Shown here: positions 14,291 to 21,952 of the stretch, one piece after another
Position numbering within the stretch: position 1 is the first letter of the stretch
Layout of the letters: each line of letters starts with the position of its first letter
Source: Oscillospiraceae bacterium
GTDB lineage: Bacteria > Bacillota > Clostridia > Oscillospirales > CAG-272
NCBI GenBank assembly: GCA_015064345.1
Contig: SVSK01000010.1
Span: forward strand, 1 to 48,713
DNA length: 48,713 bases
Direction: 5' to 3'
Translations under genes and position numbers: made by a program
The notes under the pieces: generated by a model
What the model saw: only the letters and a program-made list of their open reading frames with translations
Told to the model about the DNA's origin: nothing
Database searches by the model: none

Positions 14291-14815
14291 TTACTCTCTC
14301 ATTCCTTCTATTAGTTTAACGTATATTCCCTCGCGTTCGCCGTCAGTTACAACTTCCTTAACGAACTCTGCTACAACGGGAACCATGAACTGGCCTCCTA
14401 GAACGTCATCTATTACGTAGACGTCACGACCGCCAGGGGTAATTACATTTGCAAGTGTTCCGTACTTTTCTCCGCTATCGGCATCAATAATATCGAGGCC
14501 GAGAATGTCCGCGATAAACACGTCGCCTTCGTCAAGCTTTATGTCGTTTCTGCTGGCGTAGAGAACAGTTCCCTTAAACGGAATAGCGTCGTCAAGAGAC
14601 TTTAGGTCCTCAAAGGTACAAAGTACCATATTTTTCTGCACGGATGATGCGCGAATCTTCATAGGCACAAATTCACCGTTCGGAGTCTTTCTATACATAA
14701 CACGCAGCTTGGCGAGCTTTTCGGGAGTGTCACAGTAACATTCCAGCCTTACAGTTCCGCGAACTCCGTGTGTGCTTACCGCCTTACCGCATTCAAGATA
14801 TTGTTGTTTTGCCAT
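14291..14815 (-). CDS. rimM: 16S rRNA processing protein RimM
   Basis: A 174-residue RimM, which binds ribosomal protein S19 and helps mature the 30S head. The N-terminal beta-barrel holds LECGKAVSTHGVRGTVRLECYCD and the C-terminal PRC barrel holds VFIADILGLDIIDADSGEKYGTL and the GGRDVYVID strand. The first gene of a two-gene operon with trmD. A promoter lies at 14840-14868. The RBS upstream of ATG (CAGGTGAATT) is moderate. Confidence 0.95.
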   Translation of the reverse strand: MAKQQYLECGKAVSTHGVRGTVRLECYCDTPEKLAKLRVMYRKTPNGEFVPMKIRASSVQKNMVLCTFEDLKSLDDAIPFKGTVLYASRNDIKLDEGDVFIADILGLDIIDADSGEKYGTLANVITPGGRDVYVIDDVLGGQFMVPVVAEFVKEVVTDGEREGIYVKLIEGMRE

Positions 14816-14839
14816 AATTCACCTGATCTTTTTTCTTTT

Positions 14840-14868
14840 ATTATACCACACGGAAAGCGCTTCAACAA
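14840..14868 (-). promoter_or_regulatory. Promoter of rimM-trmD
   Basis: TTGTTG (14863-14868), 17-bp spacer, TATAAT (14840-14845) on the minus strand. Confidence 0.65.
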
Positions 14869-14971
14869 TAGTCTCCAATAATTTTTCAAAAAAATTGATA
14901 AAATCTGGAACTTTTCTATTTCGTTTTGCGTCAAAATAGTGTAAAATATAATTGCAAAAGGAGAAGATATT

Positions 14972-16372
14972 ATGATAAAAAGAGCGCTTACGCTAATTCT
15001 TGTAACTGTTTTGCTCACTTCATGTGCTTTTGTACCTAAAGACAAGCTTGAAGCGGAGCCGAATATTCCGGGCAGCCACGGCGAAAAACTTGAAGAAACA
15101 GATCCGGCAACAGAAACTCCCGACTGCTCTATAATTGATCCTGTAATTGCTGAAACAGATCCGGTCGAGTCTGATATCTATGAGACTGAACAAGAAGAGC
15201 CGCCGAGCCCTGAAACAGACAAGCCTGTTGACAGCCCTGATATTCCTTATCTTTCAGTTCCTGCTGCTGACGATGTTAATGATGCAGTGACTGTCTTCTC
15301 CGAGGTAATTTATAAGAACATTATCAGCCACTCAGAGAAGTACGAAAACGTAATCTTTTCTCCGATTTCTGTAATTTATGCTCTGTCCTTAACGGGAAAC
15401 GGCGCACTTGACGAGACTTACGGCGAGTTTGCCGATCTTTTTGGCGGAATTGGTCCGAAAGAGCTTAACGGATATCTCGGCGATCTTGACAGTCAGCTTT
15501 CTTCAACTGAAAAGTCTATCGTTAAGATCGGTAATGCTATTTGGGTGAACGGCGAAAGCGGAGAATCTTCCCTCTCGGATGATTATCTTTTAGTAGCCGA
15601 CCGATATTATTCTGCAAAGGTTGAAGAGTTACCCTTTGATGAAACTGCAGAAGAGCTGATGAACGAATGGGTCAAGGAAAAGACTAACGGAATGATAGAT
15701 AAAGCAGTTGAGAATCTTGATCCCGATCTCGTTATGCTCCTCATGAATACTGTGTTGTTTGACGGCAAGTGGTCCGAATCCTTTGAAGAAGAGCGAACTG
15801 TGGATGGCATATTCTATAACTATGACGGAACTGAATCTACAGCGTCTTATATGCGTTCCACAGAGATGTATAGCTATATATCACTTGAAGGCGCAGAGGG
15901 GATCTATAAATACTACAGTGACGGGTACAAGTTTATAGCTATTCTTCCTGAGGGTGATATAAATGAGTTTATTTCCGGCATGGACATCGGCGAAATTATT
16001 AAGAAGTCCGGATACGGTGACACTACGGAAATTAAGCTGTCTCTGCCGAGGTTTGAGTATAAGTCGAGTGTAAACCTCAACGAAATACTTGCGGGCATGG
16101 GGCTTAAGCGCGCGTTCTCAGGCGACGCTCAGTTCGGCGGACTGTTCAAGGATGACGGACGAAGCGTATATATCAGCAATGTTTCTCAAAAGGCTAAGAT
16201 CATCATGAACGAGAGTGGCACAAAAGCAGCTGCTTACACTGAGGTTGAGATGCCTGAATGCGAGTTTAACTATGTTGAGTTGAATTTCAACAGACCTTTC
16301 TTCTACATGATAATTGACAAAGACGGCACACCACTTTTCCTTGGAACAATATACACGTTTGCTGAAGAATAA
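14972..16372 (+). CDS. Serpin-family protease inhibitor, lipoprotein
   Basis: A 466-residue surface protein. The signal ends in lipobox LLTSC (Cys18), and residues 19-95 form an acidic Pro/Thr-rich linker. The rest is a full serpin domain (about 100-466) with the shutter motif NVIFSPISVIYALSLTGNGA, the WV..KTNGMIDKAV segment, LLMNTVLFDGKW, and a hinge ESGTKAAAYTE (414-424) followed by NRPFFYMI. The hinge has the small residues needed for loop insertion, so it should be an inhibitory serpin that traps a protease covalently. Counting 14 residues from the hinge Gly416 puts the cleavage residue P1 at or near Cys430 in MPECE, which is unusual. RBS AAGGAG is 7 nt before ATG. The second serpin follows after 12 bp. 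Confidence 0.92.
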   Translation: MIKRALTLILVTVLLTSCAFVPKDKLEAEPNIPGSHGEKLEETDPATETPDCSIIDPVIAETDPVESDIYETEQEEPPSPETDKPVDSPDIPYLSVPAADDVNDAVTVFSEVIYKNIISHSEKYENVIFSPISVIYALSLTGNGALDETYGEFADLFGGIGPKELNGYLGDLDSQLSSTEKSIVKIGNAIWVNGESGESSLSDDYLLVADRYYSAKVEELPFDETAEELMNEWVKEKTNGMIDKAVENLDPDLVMLLMNTVLFDGKWSESFEEERTVDGIFYNYDGTESTASYMRSTEMYSYISLEGAEGIYKYYSDGYKFIAILPEGDINEFISGMDIGEIIKKSGYGDTTEIKLSLPRFEYKSSVNLNEILAGMGLKRAFSGDAQFGGLFKDDGRSVYISNVSQKAKIIMNESGTKAAAYTEVEMPECEFNYVELNFNRPFFYMIIDKDGTPLFLGTIYTFAEE

Positions 16373-16384
16373 GGAGGATATAAT

Positions 16385-17770
16385 ATGGTATATTCAAGAT
16401 TTATCTCTGCGCTTCTTTCTTTGCTTATGATAATTTTCTCAGCGGGATATGAACTCAAAGAAGAAGCTGTTTTTGATCATGATTACTACATTGAAACGGA
16501 GGAATACGTGGACATAATGGATGAATTTGAAGAAACTGAATTAATCGAAACTGCAGAATCCGAAACCGAAGCAGAAGATTACGCCGAAACAGAGCTCGAA
16601 AATAATAACACGGAGGATGAAGCAGGCCCTGTGGCGAAACGTGAGCGTATTCCCGACGACGAGCTTGAAGATGTATTTACTAAGTCTGTAGCCGGTTTTT
16701 CTGACAGTCTATATGCTGAAATTCTTGCCGACAACACCGATAAGAATAATATTGTTCTCTCTCCCCTCTCCGTTTACTATGCGCTGTCATTGATCTCAAA
16801 CGGTGCTGACGGGCAGACACTCTCGGAAATTGAGACTGCACTCGGAAGCATTCCCGTTGAACAGCTCAATGAATATTTGCTTGAGCTTACCGACAGACTC
16901 ACCGCCAGCCAGGAATCTACTGTAGTTGTTGGAAACTCTACTTGGACAAACAGTGACAGATTTACCCTCTCGCAGGAATTTATAGATACTGCCAAAAAGT
17001 ATTACTATGCGGAGGCAACCTCACTTCCCTTCAACAACACCTCTCTCGGCAGAATAAACGGATGGGTCAACGATAAGACGGACGGAATGATCCCCTCAAT
17101 TCTGAGCGAACTTGATTCCAAAGCGACAATGGTTCTGATTAACACCATTCTGTTTGACGGAAAGTGGGAGGTTGAGTATAAAGAGCAGCAGATTAGTGAC
17201 GCGAATTTTTACAATTATGACGGAACGACAACTGAGGCTGAGTTCCTCTACTCTCAGGAGAGCGGCTCTTATTTCACAGTCAAGGGCGGCGTTGGATTTA
17301 CCAAGAAGTACAAAGACGGTTTCAGATTTACTGCGGTCCTTCCTACAGGCAACATTGATGATTTCATGAACAGTCTTGACATTGGTGCTGTTATCGAGGC
17401 CTCCTTTAGCCCTAAGGGAAACGTTAAGGCTTACATTCCGAAGTTTGAGTATGAATACTACGATGATCTCACGGATATGCTCAAAAACATCGGTATCGAG
17501 TCCGCAATGACAGATGACGCTGACTTTTATGCTCTATCAGCCGACGGCATGACAAACTCGCGTATCAATTCGGTAATTCAGAAAGCGAAGATTACTCTAA
17601 CTGAAAAAGGAACAAAGGCTGCAGCGGCAACGGCTGTGATAACCTACGGCACAACTTCGATGACTCCTCAAACTATTCCCGTCATCAGACTTGACAAACC
17701 TTTCTTCTATATGATAGTTGATGAAGCGGGCGTTCCGCTGTTCATCGGTACTGTGTACAGCCTCGAATAA
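16385..17770 (+). CDS. Serpin-family protease inhibitor, secreted paralog
   Basis: A 461-residue serpin, second in the tandem. An N-terminal hydrophobic signal (SALLSLLMIIFSAG) has no lipobox cysteine, so it is either released by signal peptidase I or stays anchored. Residues about 25-95 are very acidic (EETELIETAES-type). The serpin domain spans about 96-461, with NNIVLSPLSVYYALSLISNGA, VLINTILFDGKW, the hinge EKGTKAAAATA (407-417) and DKPFFYMI. The reactive loop is four residues longer than in its neighbour and Thr/Ser-rich (TYGTTSMTPQ); simple spacing gives P1 near Thr423. The AAGGAGG RBS overlaps the end of the first serpin gene, so both are co-transcribed. A terminator follows. The pair probably arose by duplication. 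Confidence 0.92.
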   Translation: MVYSRFISALLSLLMIIFSAGYELKEEAVFDHDYYIETEEYVDIMDEFEETELIETAESETEAEDYAETELENNNTEDEAGPVAKRERIPDDELEDVFTKSVAGFSDSLYAEILADNTDKNNIVLSPLSVYYALSLISNGADGQTLSEIETALGSIPVEQLNEYLLELTDRLTASQESTVVVGNSTWTNSDRFTLSQEFIDTAKKYYYAEATSLPFNNTSLGRINGWVNDKTDGMIPSILSELDSKATMVLINTILFDGKWEVEYKEQQISDANFYNYDGTTTEAEFLYSQESGSYFTVKGGVGFTKKYKDGFRFTAVLPTGNIDDFMNSLDIGAVIEASFSPKGNVKAYIPKFEYEYYDDLTDMLKNIGIESAMTDDADFYALSADGMTNSRINSVIQKAKITLTEKGTKAAAATAVITYGTTSMTPQTIPVIRLDKPFFYMIVDEAGVPLFIGTVYSLE

Positions 17771-17786
17771 GTTTATTGAAAAGTCG

Positions 17787-17820
17787 AAATGCACCTGACT
17801 AAACATCGGGTGCATTTTTT
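17787..17820 (+). terminator. Terminator of the serpin pair
   Basis: AATGCACC and GGTGCATT form an 8-bp stem around a 13-nt loop, followed by a run of T. Confidence 0.85.
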
Positions 17821-17874
17821 ATATTATACTATTGCATTTTAAGATCAAAATTACACTTATAATGAAAATTATAC

Positions 17875-17903
17875 TTGACAGAACGGGAATTTATATGTAT
17901 CAT
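17875..17903 (+). promoter_or_regulatory. Promoter of the unknown/DMT gene pair
   Basis: TTGACA (17875-17880), 17-bp spacer, TATCAT (17898-17903), 38 bp before the start codon. Confidence 0.7.
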
Positions 17904-17941
17904 ATTTGATTGTAGCTTGACTAGATGAAAGGAGCTCGAAT

Positions 17942-18379
17942 ATGAAGTCGGACTATAAGGATGCATTGCTTATAGAGCTAATGCGATATGTTCAGCTTGA
18001 ACGGAACGACTGGGATGATTCTAGCGAGTTTGATCTCGCTCTGCAATCTGTTTGGTATCTCCTTAATCCTCTTGAGCTTCCTGACAGAAGCAAGATCGTC
18101 ACAGATTATCTTGTAGATGAAACAGATGAGTACGGTCCTTACAAAAGCAAGCACAAATTCACATCGCATTCTCATCACAACGAACCGCTGAATCCATCAC
18201 CGGATGACATTATCGTCTACAACAGTTTTGACGAAAAATTCAGCTCGCATTTCATAACCGACAGATTTAACATCGTCAAGATTGATCCTACCAGACCTTA
18301 CAGATCCTATTTCAACCTGAAAAAACCTGATAAAGACGGAAAGCTGTCCTTTATTATCGGGGAGGAGGAAAACATATGA
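17942..18379 (+). CDS. Unknown acidic cytoplasmic protein, coupled to DMT-type membrane protein
   Basis: A 145-residue protein that I do not recognise. There is no signal or membrane segment. The first 45 residues look helical (ALLIELMRYVQLE, FDLALQSVWYLLNPLELPDR). A central stretch rich in Asp, Ser and His (KFTSHSHHNEPLNPSPDD) follows, then a C-terminal part with short strands (FNIVKIDPTRPYRSYFNL). The gene has a consensus-like promoter and a good AAGGAG RBS. Its stop overlaps the start of the next gene by 4 bp (ATGA), so the two are translationally coupled and probably act together. I infer a cytoplasmic partner or regulator of the membrane protein, without direct evidence. Confidence 0.7.
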   Translation: MKSDYKDALLIELMRYVQLERNDWDDSSEFDLALQSVWYLLNPLELPDRSKIVTDYLVDETDEYGPYKSKHKFTSHSHHNEPLNPSPDDIIVYNSFDEKFSSHFITDRFNIVKIDPTRPYRSYFNLKKPDKDGKLSFIIGEEENI

Positions 18380-19299
18380 ATATATACTATTTACTGATTA
18401 TCCCGATAATTGTCGGTGCTTTCCTGCAGGAATTTTTCAAAAAGAAGTTCCAAAACGAACGAGAAGAGCATAAGAATATGCCGTCTGTAATTCTTTACAG
18501 CCTTACGCTTACAAGTGCAAGCTTTATTGCGCTTACAATTCTTTGGGCTTTTAACGGCTTTGAGAATATTATCTATCCGACTACTGTAACAATTGCCTTT
18601 GCTTTTGGTGTGCTCTATGTAGTTGCGACTATATATTCCCTGCTTGCGCTGTTCAGCGGACCTTTCGCTCTTACTGCGTTGATTCTTTCTTATTCGCTTA
18701 TTCTTCCAACTGGATTTGGACTGATCTTCTACTCAGGTGGCAACGCACCGTCTGTATTTGTTATCAGCGGTATTATTTTGATCTTTGTTTCCCTTTTCCT
18801 TGTTCGCACAAAGAGCGACAATGCAGGCGTAAAGATCACAGGTAAGTGGATCATCTATTCTGTAATCGCATTTGCGAGCAACGGTACACTAAATATCCTG
18901 CAGACAATTCACAATGAAGAAAACGCCAAAAATTCCATTAACGTTGAACCGTATATTTTCATGCTGTGGTCAATGTTCTTTGTTGTAGTCTCATTCGCTA
19001 TTATCGCACTTATCTATTTCACCAAGAATAAGAATAAAGGTCTGGCGATGCCGAATACATCCTCTCTTCTGAAATTTGGCTGTGCAACAGGTGTCTCCAA
19101 CACTGTTATGAACGTATTGGTACTTACCGTTAACGGAATTTATGTGCCCGCCTTTATACTCTTCCCCCTTATGTCGGTAGGACAGCTTACACTGATATTC
19201 TTTGTATCTGTGCTGTTCTTTAATGAGCGCTATTCCACCTCGCAGTATATTGGATATTTCCTCGGAATGATATCCATCGTTCTTCTTAACATCGGTTAA
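18376..19299 (+). CDS. EamA/DMT-superfamily-like multi-spanning membrane protein
   Basis: A 307-residue integral membrane protein with about ten hydrophobic segments in two halves, like drug/metabolite transporters of the EamA type. The last segment (VLFFNERYSTSQYIGYFLGMISIVLLNIG) has the NERxxxxQxxGxxLGxxxIxLLN ending typical of this superfamily. Members export or import small metabolites; nothing here shows the substrate. GGAGGAGG lies 7 nt before the ATG, and the start overlaps the upstream unknown gene (ATGA). A loop of about 25 residues between helices 6 and 7 (IHNEENAKNSINVEPY) is longer than usual. Terminator at 19323. Confidence 0.8.
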   Translation: MNIYYLLIIPIIVGAFLQEFFKKKFQNEREEHKNMPSVILYSLTLTSASFIALTILWAFNGFENIIYPTTVTIAFAFGVLYVVATIYSLLALFSGPFALTALILSYSLILPTGFGLIFYSGGNAPSVFVISGIILIFVSLFLVRTKSDNAGVKITGKWIIYSVIAFASNGTLNILQTIHNEENAKNSINVEPYIFMLWSMFFVVVSFAIIALIYFTKNKNKGLAMPNTSSLLKFGCATGVSNTVMNVLVLTVNGIYVPAFILFPLMSVGQLTLIFFVSVLFFNERYSTSQYIGYFLGMISIVLLNIG

Positions 19300-19322
19300 G
19301 CAAAATAACTAAATACCAAAGG

Positions 19323-19352
19323 AAAACTTGGGAATATTTCTCAAGTTTTTTT
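19323..19352 (+). terminator. Terminator of the unknown/DMT pair
   Basis: AAACTTGGGA and TCTCAAGTTT (one G-U pair) form a 10-bp stem with a 5-nt loop, followed by a run of T. Confidence 0.82.
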
Positions 19353-19374
19353 ATTAAAAATTTTACATAAACCA

Positions 19375-19409
19375 TTGATTACCCGTAAAACCTATGGTAT
19401 AATAGGGTT
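19375..19409 (+). promoter_or_regulatory. Promoter of rrf2-nifS-nifU with imperfect palindrome over the -10
   Basis: TTGATT (19375-19380), 17-bp spacer, TATAAT (19398-19403). An inverted repeat AACCTAT...ATAGGGTT (19389-19409) spans the -10 box, a position where the Rrf2 product of the first gene could repress its own operon. The operator role is an inference. Confidence 0.65.
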
Positions 19410-19432
19410 GAACAAAAGGAGGTGCTTATTTT

Positions 19433-19843
19433 ATGATGATATCAACAAAAGGTCGCTATGCTCTGCAGGTTATGATAGACATTGCCGAACACTCAGGCGG
19501 TCAGTATATTACACTTAAGGATATCGCCACAAGACAGGAGATTTCCGAGAAGTATCTTGAGAGCATCATTCCTACTTTGTCAAGAGCATATCTTCTTGAA
19601 GGAGTACGCGGCAAAGGCGGTGGATACAGACTGACCCGCGCACCCAAGGACTACTCTGTAGGCGAAATTTTGAGGCTTGTTGAAGGTCCTCTTGCACCTG
19701 TGTCCTGTCTTAAAGGATCCGGTGTTGCTTGCGAAAAATCCCCATTCTGCAAGACTCTTCCCATGTGGACAAAGCTTGACGACATCGTAAACGATTATCT
19801 TGACAGTGTTACACTCGCCTCTCTTCTTGAAAACGGAAAATAA
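19433..19843 (+). CDS. Rrf2/IscR-family iron-sulfur transcription regulator
   Basis: A 136-residue winged-helix regulator of the Rrf2 family. The DNA-binding part (about 1-65) contains KGRYALQVMIDIAEH and the wing GVRGKGGGYRLTRAP. Three cysteines, Cys92, Cys100 and Cys106 (SCLKGSGVACEKSPFC), match the cluster ligands of IscR-type members, so it probably senses [2Fe-2S] status. It is the first gene of the operon with nifS and nifU and likely regulates it in response to iron-sulfur demand. The first ATG (19433) was chosen because AAAGGAGG is 10 nt upstream; a second ATG directly follows. CymR-type (cysteine) regulators are the main alternative, but they lack these cysteines. Confidence 0.9.
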   Translation: MMISTKGRYALQVMIDIAEHSGGQYITLKDIATRQEISEKYLESIIPTLSRAYLLEGVRGKGGGYRLTRAPKDYSVGEILRLVEGPLAPVSCLKGSGVACEKSPFCKTLPMWTKLDDIVNDYLDSVTLASLLENGK

Positions 19844-19891
19844 TATTTCTAACCATAAATTACTCTAACCATTCTAACGAAAGGATTTTTT

Positions 19892-21082
19892 ATGAAAATA
19901 TATGCTGATAACGCCGCAACGACAGCAATGAGCGAAACGGCTATAAACGCAATGACAAAATGCATGCGCGAAACATACGGTAATCCGTCAAGCCTTCACA
20001 CAGTCGGACAGATCGCTATGGAAGTGCTCACTGAAGCTCGTGAAGAAGCAGCGGCTCTGCTTGGTTGTCGCGCTGATGAGATAACATTTACCTCCGGTGG
20101 CAGTGAGGCTGACACTCAGGCTCTTACATCTGCTGCTATGATCGGGGAAAGAAAGAACAAAAAGCACATCATTTCTACTGCTTTCGAGCATCATGCGGTT
20201 CTCCACACCCTTGACATGCTTAAAAAGCGTGGATTTGAAATTACACTTCTGCCAGTTCCGGAAAACGGACTTATCACTCCCGATGCTGTACGAGATGCGA
20301 TTCGTGAGGACACCTGCCTCGTTTCTGTTATGTTCGCAAACAACGAGATCGGAACTGTTCAGCCTATCCGTGAGATTGGTGCTGTTTGCCGTGAGCGCGG
20401 TGTGCTGTTCCATACAGATGCTGTTCAGGCTGTTGGACATCTTCACATAAACGTTGCAGAAGACAATATTGACATGCTTTCCCTGTCTGCACACAAGTTC
20501 CACGGACCCAAGGGCGTTGGACTTCTCTATGCAAAGAAAGGAATTCGCCTTACCAACGTGATCTACGGCGGTGCACAGGAGAGAGGCAAGCGTGCTGGTA
20601 CGGAAAATCTTCCTGCGGTTGTAGGTATGGTTGCTGCTATGAAGGAAGCTTGTGAAGGAATAGATGATGCCGCAAAGATCCTTATTCCCAAGCGCGACAG
20701 ACTTATTGAAGGTCTTTCTGAAATCTCTCACTCTGTTGTAAACGGTGACAGATTTAATCGTCTGCCCGGTAACGTTCACATGTGCTTTGAAGGCATTGAG
20801 GGTGAGTCTCTCCTCCTTCTCCTTGATGACAGAGGAATTGAAGCGTCCTCCGGTTCTGCATGCACTTCCGGTTCACTTGACCCCAGCCACGTGCTCCTTG
20901 CAATCGGCAGACCTCATGAAATTGCACACGGCTCTCTTCGTCTCACGATCAACGAAAGCATTACAAATGAAGAGATCGAATATATGATCGAGAACATCAA
21001 GGATGTTGTGGCATACCTTCGCAAGATCTCTCCCCTTTGGAACGAAAAAGTAAGCGGCGAGAGAGAATTTATTTTGAAATAA
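19892..21082 (+). CDS. nifS: Cysteine desulfurase
   Basis: A 396-residue PLP enzyme that removes sulfur from cysteine for iron-sulfur cluster assembly. The PLP lysine is Lys202 in LSLSAHKFHGPKGVG, and the active-site cysteine that carries the persulfide is Cys324 in SSGSACTSGS. The N-terminal YADNAATTAMSE and the ITFTSGGSEAD block are typical of the NifS/IscS class. It follows rrf2 by 48 nt and precedes the scaffold gene by 15 nt, so the persulfide is most likely passed to the adjacent NifU-like scaffold. Full length. Confidence 0.96.
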   Translation: MKIYADNAATTAMSETAINAMTKCMRETYGNPSSLHTVGQIAMEVLTEAREEAAALLGCRADEITFTSGGSEADTQALTSAAMIGERKNKKHIISTAFEHHAVLHTLDMLKKRGFEITLLPVPENGLITPDAVRDAIREDTCLVSVMFANNEIGTVQPIREIGAVCRERGVLFHTDAVQAVGHLHINVAEDNIDMLSLSAHKFHGPKGVGLLYAKKGIRLTNVIYGGAQERGKRAGTENLPAVVGMVAAMKEACEGIDDAAKILIPKRDRLIEGLSEISHSVVNGDRFNRLPGNVHMCFEGIEGESLLLLLDDRGIEASSGSACTSGSLDPSHVLLAIGRPHEIAHGSLRLTINESITNEEIEYMIENIKDVVAYLRKISPLWNEKVSGEREFILK

Positions 21083-21097
21083 AGAGAGGACATAAAT

Positions 21098-21529
21098 ATG
21101 GCATTATACAGTGAAAAAGTAATGGATCATTTCAAGAATCCCCGCAACGTTGGCACTATCGAGGATGCAAGCGGTGTTGGTACAGTCGGTAACGCAAAAT
21201 GCGGCGACATTATGAAGATTTATCTCAAGATCGAAGACAACATTATCGTTGACGTTAAGTTTGAGACATTCGGCTGCGGCAGCGCGATCGCGTCAAGCTC
21301 CATGGCAACTGTTATGATCAAGGGTAAGTCTGTTGACGAAGCGCTTGAGCTCTCAAACAAGGCTGTTGCAGAAGCACTTGACGGACTTCCCAAGCACAAG
21401 ATGCACTGCTCTCTCCTTGCAGAAGAAGCTATCAAGGCTGCTGTGAAGGATTACTACGACAAGAGCGGAATCGAATATGATCACGAGATGTTTGGTGATC
21501 TCGGCGAGCACGACGAAGAAGACGAGTAA
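21098..21529 (+). CDS. nifU: Iron-sulfur cluster scaffold protein, NifU N-terminal/IscU type
   Basis: A 143-residue U-type scaffold on which clusters are assembled. The three ligand cysteines are Cys35 (NAKCGD, with the key Asp37), Cys60 (FGCGSAIASS) and Cys104 (HCSLLAEEA). Only the N-terminal scaffold domain of NifU is present, plus an acidic C-terminal tail of about 12 residues. It is the last gene of the rrf2-nifS-nifU operon; RBS AGAGAGGA precedes ATG. A terminator follows. Length is normal for the IscU-like proteins of Clostridia. Confidence 0.95.
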   Translation: MALYSEKVMDHFKNPRNVGTIEDASGVGTVGNAKCGDIMKIYLKIEDNIIVDVKFETFGCGSAIASSSMATVMIKGKSVDEALELSNKAVAEALDGLPKHKMHCSLLAEEAIKAAVKDYYDKSGIEYDHEMFGDLGEHDEEDE

Positions 21530-21537
21530 ATTGAATT

Positions 21538-21567
21538 AGCCGGCTGGTAACACGGTCGGCTTTATTT
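21538..21567 (+). terminator. Terminator of the rrf2-nifS-nifU operon
   Basis: AGCCGGCT and GGTCGGCT form an 8-position stem (with G-U pairs) around an 8-nt loop, followed by TTATTTTAT. Moderate strength. Confidence 0.65.
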
Positions 21568-21599
21568 TATAAATAATTGTATATTTTTCGCTTTTCCAC

Positions 21600-21628
21600 T
21601 TGCAAAACAGAAACATTGATGATATAAT
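21600..21628 (+). promoter_or_regulatory. Promoter of the pheS T-box operon
   Basis: TTGCAA (21600-21605), 17-bp spacer, TATAAT (21623-21628). Initiation near 21635 gives a T-box leader of about 320 nt before pheS. Confidence 0.75.
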
Positions 21629-21662
21629 GTATTCATTAAAATATGCATTTTTGCAAACAAAC

Positions 21663-21916
21663 GCTGTGAGGAAGAGTGTATGACTTCCCCGCTCGTCTCA
21701 GAGAGCGCCGATTATTGAGCTGTGAGTCGGTGTGGCGCGCGTGTCATGCTTTCACTTCCGAGTGTGTCGAAAGATACTTATGCGGACAGAGTGATATGTA
21801 GTTCTGTACGTTCTGGCGCGTTAAGCCTGTTTTGAGAGCCGTACTTTTTGTGCGGAACTTGGGTGGTACCGCGGCTATTGTCGTCCCTATGATTAATTTC
21901 ATCGGGGCGTTTTTTA
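21663..21916 (+). promoter_or_regulatory. T-box leader, phenylalanine specifier (UUC)
   Basis: A tRNA-sensing leader that lets transcription continue when uncharged tRNA-Phe binds. Stem I is formed by GGAAG...TG (21670-) with CACTTCC (21753-21759) and ATGAC (21680-21684) with GTCAT (21743-21747). The loop between the latter contains TTC (21751-21753) as the phenylalanine specifier, followed by A. The conserved T-box sequence with TGGGTGGTACCGCGG lies at 21860-21874; its TGGT pairs with the tRNA 3' ACCA, matching the A discriminator of tRNA-Phe. The terminator stem (CGTCCC with GGGGCG) and T run lie at 21882-21915. Confidence 0.9.
21882..21915 (+). terminator. Regulated terminator of the Phe T-box
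   Basis: CGTCCCTATGA pairs with TCATCGGGGCG (one G-U pair, one unpaired base), followed by six T residues. It is mutually exclusive with the antiterminator that includes the T-box sequence at 21860-21874. Confidence 0.85.
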
Positions 21917-21952
21917 TTTCGCTCCGTCACAGCAAAGAAAGGATCAATTATT

